In this document: positions 37,982 to 47,707 of the stretch, piece after piece | Position numbering within the stretch: the first letter of the stretch is position 1 | How the letters are laid out: every line of letters starts with the position of its first letter | Assembly: GCF_004376845.1 (NCBI RefSeq) | Contig: NZ_SNUW01000006.1 | Location: 62,001 to 126,000, forward strand | Reading direction: 5' to 3' | Origin: Psychromonas algarum | GTDB lineage: Bacteria > Pseudomonadota > Gammaproteobacteria > Enterobacterales > Psychromonadaceae | Length of the DNA stretch: 64,000 nt | Translations under genes and position numbers: made by a program | Notes under the pieces: generated by a model | What the model was told of the DNA's origin: nothing | Database searches by the model: none | What the model saw: only the letters and a program-made list of their open reading frames with translations

Positions 37982-38003
37982 CACTTTAATTAATTTTAAA
38001 GTG
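37982..38003 (-). terminator. intercistronic hairpin within the operon
   Basis: Inverted repeat CACTTTAA/TTAAAGTG with A-T extensions lies between the DUF2126 gene and the fused gene. No T-run follows, so it may be an mRNA-processing or stability element rather than a terminator. Confidence 0.35.
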
Positions 38004-38024
38004 AAATGATACAATTATTAATGC

Positions 38025-41000
38025 TTATTTAAAGGCTGGTTGTCGACGTAAATCCAAGGTATTTGGATAATCTTGATTAGTGCTTTCCTCTTCAGGAGCG
38101 ACAAACTCACTAACTGCACCAGCATTTTTAAAGCTATGTGTCACAGCAGACGGTACCCAACTTGGCTCATCCGAGCTCAATAACGATGGTGTATGGCCAT
38201 ACTCCCAAAAACGTGCAACTCGTCGTCCTTCTGCTTCAAAAGCATTCACCGGTAATGTTTCAGGGTTACGTCCACCAGCATGACTTACATGATAAACAAA
38301 ACCACCTAATGAACGGCCTTCCCACGTATCAATCAAATCAAAAGTCAACGGAGCATGTACGCCAATGGTTGGATGTAATGCTGTTGGAGGTTGCCATGCT
38401 CGATAACGAATACCTGCAACCATTTCATCTTTTGCTTTACCTTTAACTGCTTTCAACGGAACTCGACGACCATTACAAGTCACTATATAACGATCACTCA
38501 TAGTGCCTTGTACTTTTATCTGTACCCTTTCTAATGATGAATCAACATAACGTGCTGTACCAGACCCTGTCGCTTCTTCACCTAATACATGCCAAGGCTC
38601 AATAGCAGTCCTTAACTCTAACGTTACATTATCAAGTTCACGTGTACCACAAACAGGGAATCTAAATTCAAAGAAAGGATTTAACCAACTTAATTGAAAG
38701 CCAAAGCCTGCTTGCTGTAAATCACGGGTCACTTCTGCTAAATCATTTTCAACATATTGTGGTAGTAAGAATTTATCATGTAATTCTGTGCCCCAACGTA
38801 CTAGTGGTTTGTGATAAGGTTTTTTCCAGAACCAAGCAAGTAAAGTACGCAATAATAGCATTTGTACCAAACTCATTTGTTCATGAGGAGGCATTTCAAA
38901 TCCCCTAAATTCCACAATACCTAAACGCCCAGTCGCAGAATCTGGTGAGTATAATTTATCAATACAGAACTCGGCTCTGTGTGTATTACCCGTTAAATCC
39001 ACCAATAAATTACGTAATAACCTATCCACTAACCAAGGTTCAGGTACTTCGCCTTCAGGCATGTGTGAGAAGGCAATTTCCAACTCATACAATATTTCAT
39101 CACGGGCTTCATCTACTCGTGGCGCTTGACTCGTTGGGCCAATAAACAAACCAGAAAATAGGTAAGATAATCCCGGATGATGCTGCCAATAAGTAATGAA
39201 ACTTCTTAAGATATCAGGTCGGCGTAAAAATGGACTTTGATCAGGCGTTTCACCACCTAAGGTTACATGGTTCCCCCCCCCGGTCCCCGTATGACGACCA
39301 TCAGCCATAAACTTATCAGTGCCTAAACGTGACTGTTTAGCTAAACCATATAAGGTTGTGGTTCGTTCAACTAATTGCTCCCACGATTTAGACGGATGAA
39401 TGTTCACTTCAATAACACCCGGATCAGGTGTCACTGCATATTTATCAACACGGCTATCTTTAGGGGGAGTATATCCTTCAATAACGACAGGGATTGATAA
39501 TGCTTTAGCGACCTTTTCAACTTCCGTTAAAATCGCTAAATAATGTTCAAAATGACTTGTTGGTGGCATAAAAATATACAAACGTCCGCCTCTGACTTCA
39601 AGCGCCAGCGCGGTTTTAATCATCTCTTTACCAATAATCCCTTTTTTCGTTTTCTTGGTTTTAGCAAAACTATCAGGAATATCAAAAGGGTCGCGGTCGA
39701 TAATATTATCTGACCATTGCAAACTGTCTAACGGTAAGCGATAACCTAACGGAGATTCTCCGGGTAATAAGAAACAGTGACCACGTTTAAACTCCCAAAT
39801 ACAAGACTGCCAGCAATGTTTACTGTCATTCCACTGTAAAGGCAGCACATAACCAATTGGTTTTTCTATGCCTTTTTCCATTTTAGCCAAGAAACCTTTT
39901 CGGCTCATAGCATCTAATAGTTCAGGTTGTTTGGGACCAACTTCTTTTGGCAAAGACGCTTCTTGCCATAGATGATAGAGAATATCTTCATAAGCTGTAG
40001 TCAAGGCAGTTTTACCTAACCCTAATGCGTCGCTTAATTTTTCTGCAAATTTCTTTGTGTCGGTATGATCTAATTTATAGTCTTTATTGGGATCGGCTAA
40101 TAAGCTGGAATCTTTCCAGAGCGCCACGCCATCTTTACGCCAATAACAACCGTATTGCCAACGAGGTAAAGGTTCACCTGGATACCATTTACCTTGTCCA
40201 TAGTGGGTAAAACCACCTTTAGTAAAGACTTTATTCATTTCTAAAAATAGGTGGTGGGCTAATACTCTTTTTTCTTCGCCATCCGCTTCAGTATTCCATT
40301 GAGGGTGTTCCATGTCATCAATAGAGATGAAAGTTGGCTCCCCGCCCATGGTTAAATGAATACCCTCTTCATCATAAAGGTTATCGACCTTTTGGCCTAA
40401 ACGATTAATGGCAGACCACTGTGCTTCAGAATAAGGTTTAGTTACACGAGGATCTTCATGCACGCGTGTTACTTTGTTATAAAAACTAAATTCAGATTCA
40501 CAATCATCTATGCCGCCCGTTACCGGTGCAGCAGAGCTTGGCTCAGGTGTACAAGCTAATGGGATATGCCCTTCGCCAGCAAATAATCCAGAAGTTGGAT
40601 CCAATCCAATCCAACCAGCACCAGGGATATACACTTCAGTCCAAGCATGTAAATCAGTAAAATCTTCTTCTGGACCACTTGGGCCATCTAATGATTTTTG
40701 ATCGGAAGTTAACTGCACTAAATAGCCAGAAACAAAGCGAGAAGCTAAGCCTAAATGACGGAATAACTGTACTAATAACCAAGCTGAATCACGACATGAT
40801 CCGGTCTTTTTAGAAAGCGTTTCATTAGGTGTTTGTACACCCGGTTCTAAACGGATGCCATAACCAACAAGTTCATAAATAGCTTGGTTAACAGCAACTA
40901 GAAAATCAACACTACGAATAGGCTCCTTAGGTATTAAAGAAGCGATTAACTCTAATAATTTGGGACTGGCTTTACGTTTCTTTAAATAAGGCGCCAATTC

Positions 41001-41336
41001 AGCTTTTGATATTTTGTCATAAACAAAAGGGAACTCTTCCGCATACTCTTCTAAAAAGAAATCAAAGGGATTAATAACCGTCATTTCAGCCACTAAATCA
41101 ACAGTAAAGCTAAACTCAGTTGTTGGCTCATTAAACACGACTCGAGCTTGGTAATTACCAAACGGGTCTTGTTGCCAATTAATGTAATGGTCTTCTGGTG
41201 TTATTTTTAAAGAATAACTTTTAATTTTAGTACGACTATGAGGAGCAGGACGTAAACGAAATATATGCGGCCCCATATTCACAGAACGGTCATATTTATA
41301 TTCGGTATGGTGTGAAATACCAACAGTAATTGTCAT
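38025..41336 (-). CDS. transglutaminase / DUF2126 giant protein, first gene of operon
   Basis: 1103 residues. The N-terminal transglutaminase-like domain (about 1-290) has Cys181 in KTGSCRDSAW, His230 in DLHAWTEV and Asp246 in GLDPTSG. The rest is DUF2126 (about 310-1100), including GIHLTMGGEPTFISIDD, the Gly-rich turn GTGGGNHVTLGG and RRPDILRSFITYWQHHPGLSYLF. DUF2126 is related to amidoligase/glutamine-synthetase-like folds according to published domain analyses; I infer amide-bond chemistry. The length is usual for this two-domain family. GGGGAATTAG precedes the ATG. A nine-G tract lies within the gene (39273-39281 on the plus strand as C). Confidence 0.9.
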   Translation of the reverse strand: MTITVGISHHTEYKYDRSVNMGPHIFRLRPAPHSRTKIKSYSLKITPEDHYINWQQDPFGNYQARVVFNEPTTEFSFTVDLVAEMTVINPFDFFLEEYAEEFPFVYDKISKAELAPYLKKRKASPKLLELIASLIPKEPIRSVDFLVAVNQAIYELVGYGIRLEPGVQTPNETLSKKTGSCRDSAWLLVQLFRHLGLASRFVSGYLVQLTSDQKSLDGPSGPEEDFTDLHAWTEVYIPGAGWIGLDPTSGLFAGEGHIPLACTPEPSSAAPVTGGIDDCESEFSFYNKVTRVHEDPRVTKPYSEAQWSAINRLGQKVDNLYDEEGIHLTMGGEPTFISIDDMEHPQWNTEADGEEKRVLAHHLFLEMNKVFTKGGFTHYGQGKWYPGEPLPRWQYGCYWRKDGVALWKDSSLLADPNKDYKLDHTDTKKFAEKLSDALGLGKTALTTAYEDILYHLWQEASLPKEVGPKQPELLDAMSRKGFLAKMEKGIEKPIGYVLPLQWNDSKHCWQSCIWEFKRGHCFLLPGESPLGYRLPLDSLQWSDNIIDRDPFDIPDSFAKTKKTKKGIIGKEMIKTALALEVRGGRLYIFMPPTSHFEHYLAILTEVEKVAKALSIPVVIEGYTPPKDSRVDKYAVTPDPGVIEVNIHPSKSWEQLVERTTTLYGLAKQSRLGTDKFMADGRHTGTGGGNHVTLGGETPDQSPFLRRPDILRSFITYWQHHPGLSYLFSGLFIGPTSQAPRVDEARDEILYELEIAFSHMPEGEVPEPWLVDRLLRNLLVDLTGNTHRAEFCIDKLYSPDSATGRLGIVEFRGFEMPPHEQMSLVQMLLLRTLLAWFWKKPYHKPLVRWGTELHDKFLLPQYVENDLAEVTRDLQQAGFGFQLSWLNPFFEFRFPVCGTRELDNVTLELRTAIEPWHVLGEEATGSGTARYVDSSLERVQIKVQGTMSDRYIVTCNGRRVPLKAVKGKAKDEMVAGIRYRAWQPPTALHPTIGVHAPLTFDLIDTWEGRSLGGFVYHVSHAGGRNPETLPVNAFEAEGRRVARFWEYGHTPSLLSSDEPSWVPSAVTHSFKNAGAVSEFVAPEEESTNQDYPNTLDLRRQPAFK
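39273..39281 (-). repeat. nine-base homopolymer (G9 in the coding strand)
   Basis: Nine G in a row encode the Gly-Gly-Gly of GTGGGNH in the DUF2126 protein, near residue 687. It is the longest G/C run I noticed inside a gene in this AT-rich window. Gain or loss of one base would truncate the protein. Confidence 0.8.
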
Positions 41337-41863
41337 CGACTAATTCCCCTTTAATGATATACAGCTATATAAATAACATGAGCATACAATTTATATTGTC
41401 TTTATTGCACTGCAATATTTATTCCATTTAAATAAAATAGATATTTTGTCCTGCTAAATTGCTTAAATAGCCTATTTAAAAGCCTTTTCACTAGGATAGG
41501 CAATAATGAAAACTTAAACCTCGTCCTGAATGGTGCAAAGAACGCACTACAATAGCACTAAAATCCGTATGAAAAGCAAACGTTATAGCAATTCTTGCAA
41601 TTTAATCATTGCTTTATTGAATATAAATAACAAACCAAAAAAAATAAAAAATAGTTCACAATAAAACGGCGATTAAGCAGATGAACAATGCTATCATACG
41701 CACATATTTTAACCGCTTACTGTACATAAAACCGGTCATCATGGCATAGTATTTAAAACGTCTTTGTATTTCTTAATAAAGTCTTTTAAATAGTCACAAA
41801 GCGTATTAATTAATCCGCTTCTAAGGCCTTAACAGCCTACTCAATTTAATAGGATATTTCCTT
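41337..41863. other. 527-bp divergent regulatory region
   Basis: AT-rich region between the DUF2126 operon and the SHOCT protein gene. No frame with a ribosome binding site and no RNA gene were recognised. It must hold promoters for both directions. Confidence 0.5.
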
Positions 41864-42640
41864 ATGCAAAAGCTAACAAATACCGGTGAAAATTTAGTTA
41901 ACAATATAGTGTCACGTTATGGCTTAAGTCACGATGCAGTCGTTCACATGTTAGTTGCAGTTAATAATGGCGGTTGTTCAATGGCGCAATTCAATTGCCC
42001 TGAATTAGGTGGTTCAGGCCAATGGATGCAAGGTGGAATGACAATGGTTGGTGATATGTTTAATAGCAATTTAAAAAACACAGTTGATAATCTGTGTAAT
42101 GAACTCGCTAATATCTTAACCAACAATCAAATATTTCCAGCTGTCGAAGCAGGTACGCCTGGCAGTAATCAATGGTGGCCAATGGATTTAGGTAGCCCTT
42201 TTAGTAGCGGAGCACAAAACAATATACGTTATGCAGTTTTTCCTCAGCGATTAGCCGTTGAATTAAATGGGCAAGTATTAGTTTATGATACATTAGATCA
42301 CAATATTGGTGGTGTTAGCCAACAGCAAGGAGGCAATGATTCCCTGACGTTTAGTAGCCAATGGGGAACGATTAATGTAAACAGTTTGCCATTAGTATCA
42401 GGTCAACCTCAAGCACAGACTAATTTTGCAGATACAGTTCAACAGCCCTACGTAACACAAGCAGCAACGACAGCACCACAACAAATGCCAGAGCCGACAA
42501 GTGACATTAATAACACACAATATGAATCAGCGAATCAAATGATAGAGATCATCAAAAAACTAGCAGAGTTGCGTGACTTAGGGGTATTGACTGAAAATGA
42601 ATTTAATGCGAAGAAAACAGAACTATTAAAGCAAAGCTAA
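41864..42640 (+). CDS. SHOCT-domain protein with unassigned N-terminal domain
   Basis: 258 residues. The last 30 (MIEIIKKLAELRDLGVLTENEFNAKKTELL) are a SHOCT domain, a short C-terminal oligomerisation module. The first 190 residues are not recognised. They contain a Gly/Met/Asn-rich stretch (NCPELGGSGQWMQGGMTMVGDMF) and a beta-rich middle (RLAVELNGQVLVYDTLDHNIGG). A Gln/Thr-rich linker joins the two. There is no signal peptide or membrane span. AGGA precedes the ATG. It may be co-regulated with the metallopeptidase gene downstream. Confidence 0.75.
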   Translation: MQKLTNTGENLVNNIVSRYGLSHDAVVHMLVAVNNGGCSMAQFNCPELGGSGQWMQGGMTMVGDMFNSNLKNTVDNLCNELANILTNNQIFPAVEAGTPGSNQWWPMDLGSPFSSGAQNNIRYAVFPQRLAVELNGQVLVYDTLDHNIGGVSQQQGGNDSLTFSSQWGTINVNSLPLVSGQPQAQTNFADTVQQPYVTQAATTAPQQMPEPTSDINNTQYESANQMIEIIKKLAELRDLGVLTENEFNAKKTELLKQS

Positions 42641-42665
42641 TAAAACAACTCTAACCCGATAATAT

Positions 42666-42696
42666 AACCCTTTCTATCATCAGTAGAAAAAGGGTT
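42666..42696 (+). terminator. hairpin after SHOCT gene
   Basis: Stem AACCCTTTCTA/TAGAAAAAGGGTT with a bulge and a 7-base loop lies between the SHOCT and metallopeptidase genes. The following T-run is poor, so read-through is possible. Confidence 0.5.
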
Positions 42697-42729
42697 AATA
42701 ACCTTAAGCGTATATGGTTGGTATTAACA

Positions 42730-43911
42730 ATGAAAACGTTCCAGTGTACTTGTGAAGACAAACCTATTTTATTTTTTGAAAGTAATCGTTGTCTACGTTG
42801 CGATACAACAGTAGGTATTGATGATAATTTCAATCACGTAGAACCTTATCAATTTAATACGACAACAGGTCTATTTTTTAAAGCAAAGCAACCTGATGTA
42901 CATTACAAAAAATGTGATAATAATGAACAGTTCAATGCTTGTAATGGCATGGTGAATATCAGCACATTGGTAGCCGATCCTGATAATAACGAAATACTAT
43001 GTTTTGCTTGTCGTTTTAATGAAACAATACCAGACCTCAGTATTGCAGAACATATTCCTTTATGGAAGAAAATGGAAACGGCAAAACGTCGTGCACTTTA
43101 TACACTCAAATCATTAAAAGTCCCGTTGCAAACTATTACTGAAAATCCAGAAACAGGTTTAAGTTTTGACTTTATTACCGACCGAAATGTTAAAGATCAC
43201 TTTGCGAGTCCAATAGAAGGACAAGAAATGGTGTTTACGGGACATGATTGTGGTCATATCACCATCAACCTAGCTGAAGCAGACGATGTAGCCCGCTCTC
43301 AAACAAAGAGTGCAATGGGTGAACGATACAGAACATTATTGGGTCACTTTCGCCATGAATTAGGGCACTATTATTTTGACCAACTGATTGTGCCATCGCC
43401 AGAAAAATGGGCTTTATGTAAACAATACTTTGGTGATGATGAACTAGATTACCAAGAAGCGCTTGAACATCATTATGAGCATGGTGCTCCTAATAATTGG
43501 CGAGGCACTTTTATAAGCCAATACGCGACCATGCATCCTTATGAAGATTGGGCTGAAACATGGGCGCATTACATGCATATCATCGACACACTAGAAACAG
43601 CACAAAATTTTTCAATGACAGGATCAACAACTAGCGTTGAAGAAACAACTGAAGAAGTTAATGACTTAAACTTACCTCAAGATACACGCTATTTTAGAAG
43701 GCAGACCGACATTACAAGTATTTTGGATACCTGGGTAGATTTCTCCGTAATGCTCAATTCGTTAAATAGAAGTATGGGATTGCCTGATGCTTACCCGTTT
43801 CTATTAACTCAAGCCGTTCGCACCAAGTTGACTTTTATTCATCACGCGATACACGATAAATTACATTTATTGCCAACGATTGAAGTGATAAAAGAAGAGC
43901 AAGAAAAGTAG
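42730..43911 (+). CDS. zinc-ribbon metallopeptidase of the putative zinc-binding peptidase family
   Basis: About 393 residues. The N-terminus is a zinc ribbon (CTCEDKP...NRCLRCDT, with more Cys at about 60-100, including CNGM and CFAC). The catalytic centre is FRHELGHYYFD, an HExxH motif, followed about 60-65 residues later by EDWAETWAHY, which probably supplies the third zinc ligand. This matches a family annotated only as putative zinc-binding metallopeptidase. There is no signal peptide, so it acts in the cytosol. ATG at 42730 is preferred to a TTG four codons upstream; no good binding site decides it. Confidence 0.82.
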   Translation: MKTFQCTCEDKPILFFESNRCLRCDTTVGIDDNFNHVEPYQFNTTTGLFFKAKQPDVHYKKCDNNEQFNACNGMVNISTLVADPDNNEILCFACRFNETIPDLSIAEHIPLWKKMETAKRRALYTLKSLKVPLQTITENPETGLSFDFITDRNVKDHFASPIEGQEMVFTGHDCGHITINLAEADDVARSQTKSAMGERYRTLLGHFRHELGHYYFDQLIVPSPEKWALCKQYFGDDELDYQEALEHHYEHGAPNNWRGTFISQYATMHPYEDWAETWAHYMHIIDTLETAQNFSMTGSTTSVEETTEEVNDLNLPQDTRYFRRQTDITSILDTWVDFSVMLNSLNRSMGLPDAYPFLLTQAVRTKLTFIHHAIHDKLHLLPTIEVIKEEQEK

Positions 43912-43969
43912 AAAATACAACACTCTAAAACGAAAAAACCCCTGTTTATATAAAATAAAAAGAGACTAG

Positions 43970-44050
43970 AATGGTTGGAGTTAGCCGATAAGCCCGAGGC
44001 CTGTCATGTACCGTCATTCGCATACGTCGGTAAATACCCTGCAATCACCA
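43970..44050 (-). repeat. decayed duplicate of the rnpB 3' end
   Basis: Starting ATGGTTGGAGTTAGCCGATA, this stretch copies the plus-strand sequence at 44111-44180, which is the 3' end of rnpB. Further matches are CGTCATTCG and CCTGCAATCAC, with a short insertion between them. It lies just past the rnpB terminator, in the same orientation. Confidence 0.75.
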
Positions 44051-44075
44051 AGAAATTTAAATTTTAGATGTAAAA

Positions 44076-44105
44076 AAACGCTACCTAATTACTTAGATAG
44101 CGTTT
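44076..44105 (-). terminator. rnpB terminator
   Basis: A 12-13 bp stem (AACGCTACCTAA with its near complement, one G-U) and 4-base loop are followed on the minus strand by TTTTTTT. It begins seven bases after the RNA 3' end. Confidence 0.93.
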
Positions 44106-44111
44106 CTTATA

Positions 44112-44482
<371 letters not shown>

Positions 44483-44489
44483 GCGGCGG

Positions 44490-44519
44490 ATTATACGGCA
44501 AAGCGGATACAGATCACAA
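44490..44519 (-). promoter_or_regulatory. sigma-70 promoter of rnpB
   Basis: On the minus strand, TTGTGA and a perfect TATAAT are 18 bases apart. The TATAAT ends seven bases before the RNA start. The GC-rich discriminator CCGCCGCG between them is typical of stringently controlled stable-RNA promoters. It lies between rsmI and rnpB. Confidence 0.85.
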
Positions 44520-44522
44520 GTG

Positions 44523-45383
44523 TTATAAGTTCTCTAATCCCCACTTATATAAGTCATTTTTCTTCAAATGATGAATTTCAGCAGTTATTGCTGCTGCCTT
44601 TTTAAGCGGTAACTCTTTTTTTAATAAAGTCAGTGTTTTAATCGCTTCAACAGACAAGGCATCTTGCTCTTTGCTTGCCCCTGCCACCATCAATACAAAT
44701 TCTCCACGACAATGATTGCTATCTTGTGTTAACCAATCAAGCATTTCACCTGCAGGTAAAACATAATAAGATTCAAACATCTTGGTTAATTCACGCGCAA
44801 TAACTAATTTACGTTCTGCTCCCATGATATTGATAATGTGTTTAACAGTATCTTGAATACGACGTGGAGATTCATAAAAAATCATGGTTTGTGTTTCTTC
44901 AGCTAACGTTGTCAGCTTTTCTGTTTTTGCTTTTTCTTTTACTGGTAAAAAACCTTCAAATGAGAATCTATCTGAAGGTAACCCTGCAGCAGACAAGGCA
45001 GTAATTGCAGCACAAGCTCCCGGGACAGGCACTACATCAACTCCCGCTTCGCGACATTCATTTACTAAATGATAACCAGGATCACTAATTAATGGTGTGC
45101 CGGCATCTGAAATGAGTGCAACGGATTGCCCTGCTTTAATTTTTTCAATTAAAACATTACCGCGTTGACGTTCATTATGATCATGCAACGGGAAAGTGGG
45201 TTTGCTGATTTGATAATAGCTTAATAATTTACCGCTGTGACGTGTATCTTCTGCAGCAATTAAATCAACCCCTTTTAATATTTCAACAGCACGGTAAGTA
45301 ATATCACTAATATTGCCCAAAGGAGTGGCGACAATGTACAATTTTGCACTTACTTCGTTATTTAATTGATCATTTTCAGACAT
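44523..45383 (-). CDS. rsmI: 16S rRNA C1402 ribose 2'-O-methyltransferase RsmI
   Basis: 286-residue SAM-dependent methyltransferase of the tetrapyrrole-methylase fold that modifies C1402 in the ribosomal P site. Typical motifs are LYIVATPLGNISDITYRA (about 11-28), LIAAEDTRHSGKLL, ALISDAGTPLISDPGYHLV (about 92-110) and PGACAAITALSAAGLPSDRF. It is divergent from lpoA, as in E. coli and relatives, and is directly followed by rnpB. Confidence 0.96.
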   Translation of the reverse strand: MSENDQLNNEVSAKLYIVATPLGNISDITYRAVEILKGVDLIAAEDTRHSGKLLSYYQISKPTFPLHDHNERQRGNVLIEKIKAGQSVALISDAGTPLISDPGYHLVNECREAGVDVVPVPGACAAITALSAAGLPSDRFSFEGFLPVKEKAKTEKLTTLAEETQTMIFYESPRRIQDTVKHIINIMGAERKLVIARELTKMFESYYVLPAGEMLDWLTQDSNHCRGEFVLMVAGASKEQDALSVEAIKTLTLLKKELPLKKAAAITAEIHHLKKNDLYKWGLENL

Positions 45384-45502
45384 AATACGCTCTAATAAAG
45401 TGTTAAGGATTGTTTAACTATGTCGTCAATATTACACTATAGACATCTTGATACCTATCTGAAAACTGATATCGAATTAGCTTGATTAAAAAGGACAAAA
45501 AT

Positions 45503-47707
45503 TTGAACACTGCAATCTTATCTAAACGTACCTTACACCTTCCCTTTATTGCGGTTAGCCTTTTGCTTCTTCTTTCTGCTTGTTCTGGTCTTGGCGGTAA
45601 AGCAAAAACACCACCAGTACTTTTTAGTCAATTTTCTGAAAATGCAGAATATCTATTAAAAGAAGCTGATCTAGTTGATGAAAAAGAAAATAGTGATTGG
45701 CAATTAGCTGCTGTACAAGCATTAACGAAAGAAAAAAAATTCGTGTTAGCTGATTCTGTAATTGAACATTTACAGAAAAAAGTACTGACTGCACAACAGA
45801 AAAATAATTTATTCCTACTAATTGCAGATAATCAATACGCACAAAATAAATTAGTAGAAGCAATGAAGTCACTTAAAAATGTTGATGCACGTTTATTGTC
45901 TATGCCAGCGAATATTCATTATTTAAAGCTAAAAGCACAATTACAAATACGTAATAAACAATATCAAGAAGCTTCAGATACTTTATTAAAATTAACGCCG
46001 TTATTAACGGATGATGTCGATAAACAAAAATATAATGACATGTTATTCAATCAATTGATCATGTTAGATCCTGCCGTGTTAAATCAATTTGAAAAGAAAA
46101 AACTAAGCACTGATACAAAAGCAAGTCAGCAACAGAGTGATAATAAAACAAACAAAAAGGGCGCTAGCAGTGATGCAGCTTTAGCTGAAGAATTAGCGAA
46201 AATAGAAGCTGAAATGAATACGGAAACAGACAAAGAGTCTAAACCTGCATTAAGTAAAAATGAGATTTTTGTACAAGGTTGGTATTCATTAGCAGCTCTT
46301 TATCAACGAGACCGATTACGCACAAACCGTTTACTGCGCGCATTAGAAATATGGGAAGAAACATACCCAACTCATCCTGTTCTTGAATTTATGCCAACGC
46401 CTTTACGTAATATTCCAGAGGCAAGTCCATATCAACCAGCCAAAGTAGCGGTTTTATTACCTTTATCAGGGCGATTCCAAAAACCAGCACAAGCATTACA
46501 ATATGGTATTAGCCATGCGTTTTATAATCAAGTCGCTTTAAAACAACAGCTAAAAATAGAAGAGGCAAAATTAAAAGAGCATAACGAGCAACTCGCCATA
46601 GCGAATGGAAGTAATAAAGGTAAAACTGGGTCTCAAGGTTCAGGTGATATAGCCATTAATGAAAATGTAGACACTGAATTAGCACCACCAAGTTTATTGT
46701 TCTTTGATACTCAAAAAATGACCATGCAAGAGATTGCAGATCAAATGTATGCTCAGAATATTGATTTTATTCTTGGGCCTTTGTTAAAACCAAATTTAGA
46801 AGCATTTTTACCTTTAGTAGAAGATATTCCGGTTTTAGCATTAAATGCTTTCCCAACGTCTGAATTAGCAAATGAAGATAATAAACAAGGTTCATCATTA
46901 CATTATGCTTTTCCACTTTCACCAGAAAATGAAGCAGAACAAGCCGCTGATATTATTTTCCAAAATCAACATAAAAAACCACTTATCCTAGCGCCTAAAT
47001 CTGATTTTGGACGTCGAGTAGCAAAAGCATTTGAAGATCGTTGGCAAGTACTTAATCAAGAGCAACAAGAAAAATCAGATGAAACAATAGAAAGCTACCC
47101 TGCTGAAACACATTTATTTTCAGCGAAATCACAATTTGCTAAATTCACCGCAGATGCAATGCAAACAGATGAAAGCCAACAACGTATTAATCAGATGAAA
47201 GCAATCGTATCTAGTTCTCTTGAAACAGAAGTAAGAAGCAGACGTGATGTAGATGCCATCTATATAGTAGGTCGACGCAGTGAGTTAATTTTATTAAAAC
47301 CTTTTCTTGCTGTAACAATCAGTCCATTTGCAAAATCAATTCCGCTATATGCAAGTTCACGTAGCCATGATGCTGATTTAACACAAACTCAAAACAAAGA
47401 ACTAACAGGTTTAACCTTCTCTGACATCGCTTTTTTAATGAATGATAAAGGACAGATAAATCAACAAATTCAAGCGATTTGGCCTAAACAACGCTTCCGT
47501 ACTTTGCGTTTATTCGCATTAGGTTACGATAGTTACAATTTAATAGAGCAATTAAAACAATTACAAATGATTGATGGTTACCATTACCAAGGATTAGTAG
47601 GTGAATTAACCCTAGATAAAAGTAATAGTTTAAACAGTAAGTTAGATTGGGCACAGTACAAAGAAGGTAGTTTAGTTGAAGTTACCGCGCCTACTTCAAG
47701 CCAGTAA
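45503..47707 (+). CDS. lpoA: penicillin-binding protein activator LpoA
   Basis: Outer-membrane lipoprotein that reaches through the periplasm to activate PBP1a in peptidoglycan synthesis. Lipobox LSAC puts lipidated Cys at residue 27. An N-terminal TPR-like helical region (about 40-260) is followed by a periplasmic-binding-protein-like domain (about 300-730, KVAVLLPLSGRFQKPAQALQYGI). The two are joined by low-complexity Ser/Lys/Glu sequence, and a second such insertion lies near residue 370. About 734 residues, longer than E. coli LpoA mainly through these insertions. TTG start with AAGGA seven bases upstream is preferred over the TTG seven codons earlier. Confidence 0.93.
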   Translation: MNTAILSKRTLHLPFIAVSLLLLLSACSGLGGKAKTPPVLFSQFSENAEYLLKEADLVDEKENSDWQLAAVQALTKEKKFVLADSVIEHLQKKVLTAQQKNNLFLLIADNQYAQNKLVEAMKSLKNVDARLLSMPANIHYLKLKAQLQIRNKQYQEASDTLLKLTPLLTDDVDKQKYNDMLFNQLIMLDPAVLNQFEKKKLSTDTKASQQQSDNKTNKKGASSDAALAEELAKIEAEMNTETDKESKPALSKNEIFVQGWYSLAALYQRDRLRTNRLLRALEIWEETYPTHPVLEFMPTPLRNIPEASPYQPAKVAVLLPLSGRFQKPAQALQYGISHAFYNQVALKQQLKIEEAKLKEHNEQLAIANGSNKGKTGSQGSGDIAINENVDTELAPPSLLFFDTQKMTMQEIADQMYAQNIDFILGPLLKPNLEAFLPLVEDIPVLALNAFPTSELANEDNKQGSSLHYAFPLSPENEAEQAADIIFQNQHKKPLILAPKSDFGRRVAKAFEDRWQVLNQEQQEKSDETIESYPAETHLFSAKSQFAKFTADAMQTDESQQRINQMKAIVSSSLETEVRSRRDVDAIYIVGRRSELILLKPFLAVTISPFAKSIPLYASSRSHDADLTQTQNKELTGLTFSDIAFLMNDKGQINQQIQAIWPKQRFRTLRLFALGYDSYNLIEQLKQLQMIDGYHYQGLVGELTLDKSNSLNSKLDWAQYKEGSLVEVTAPTSSQ

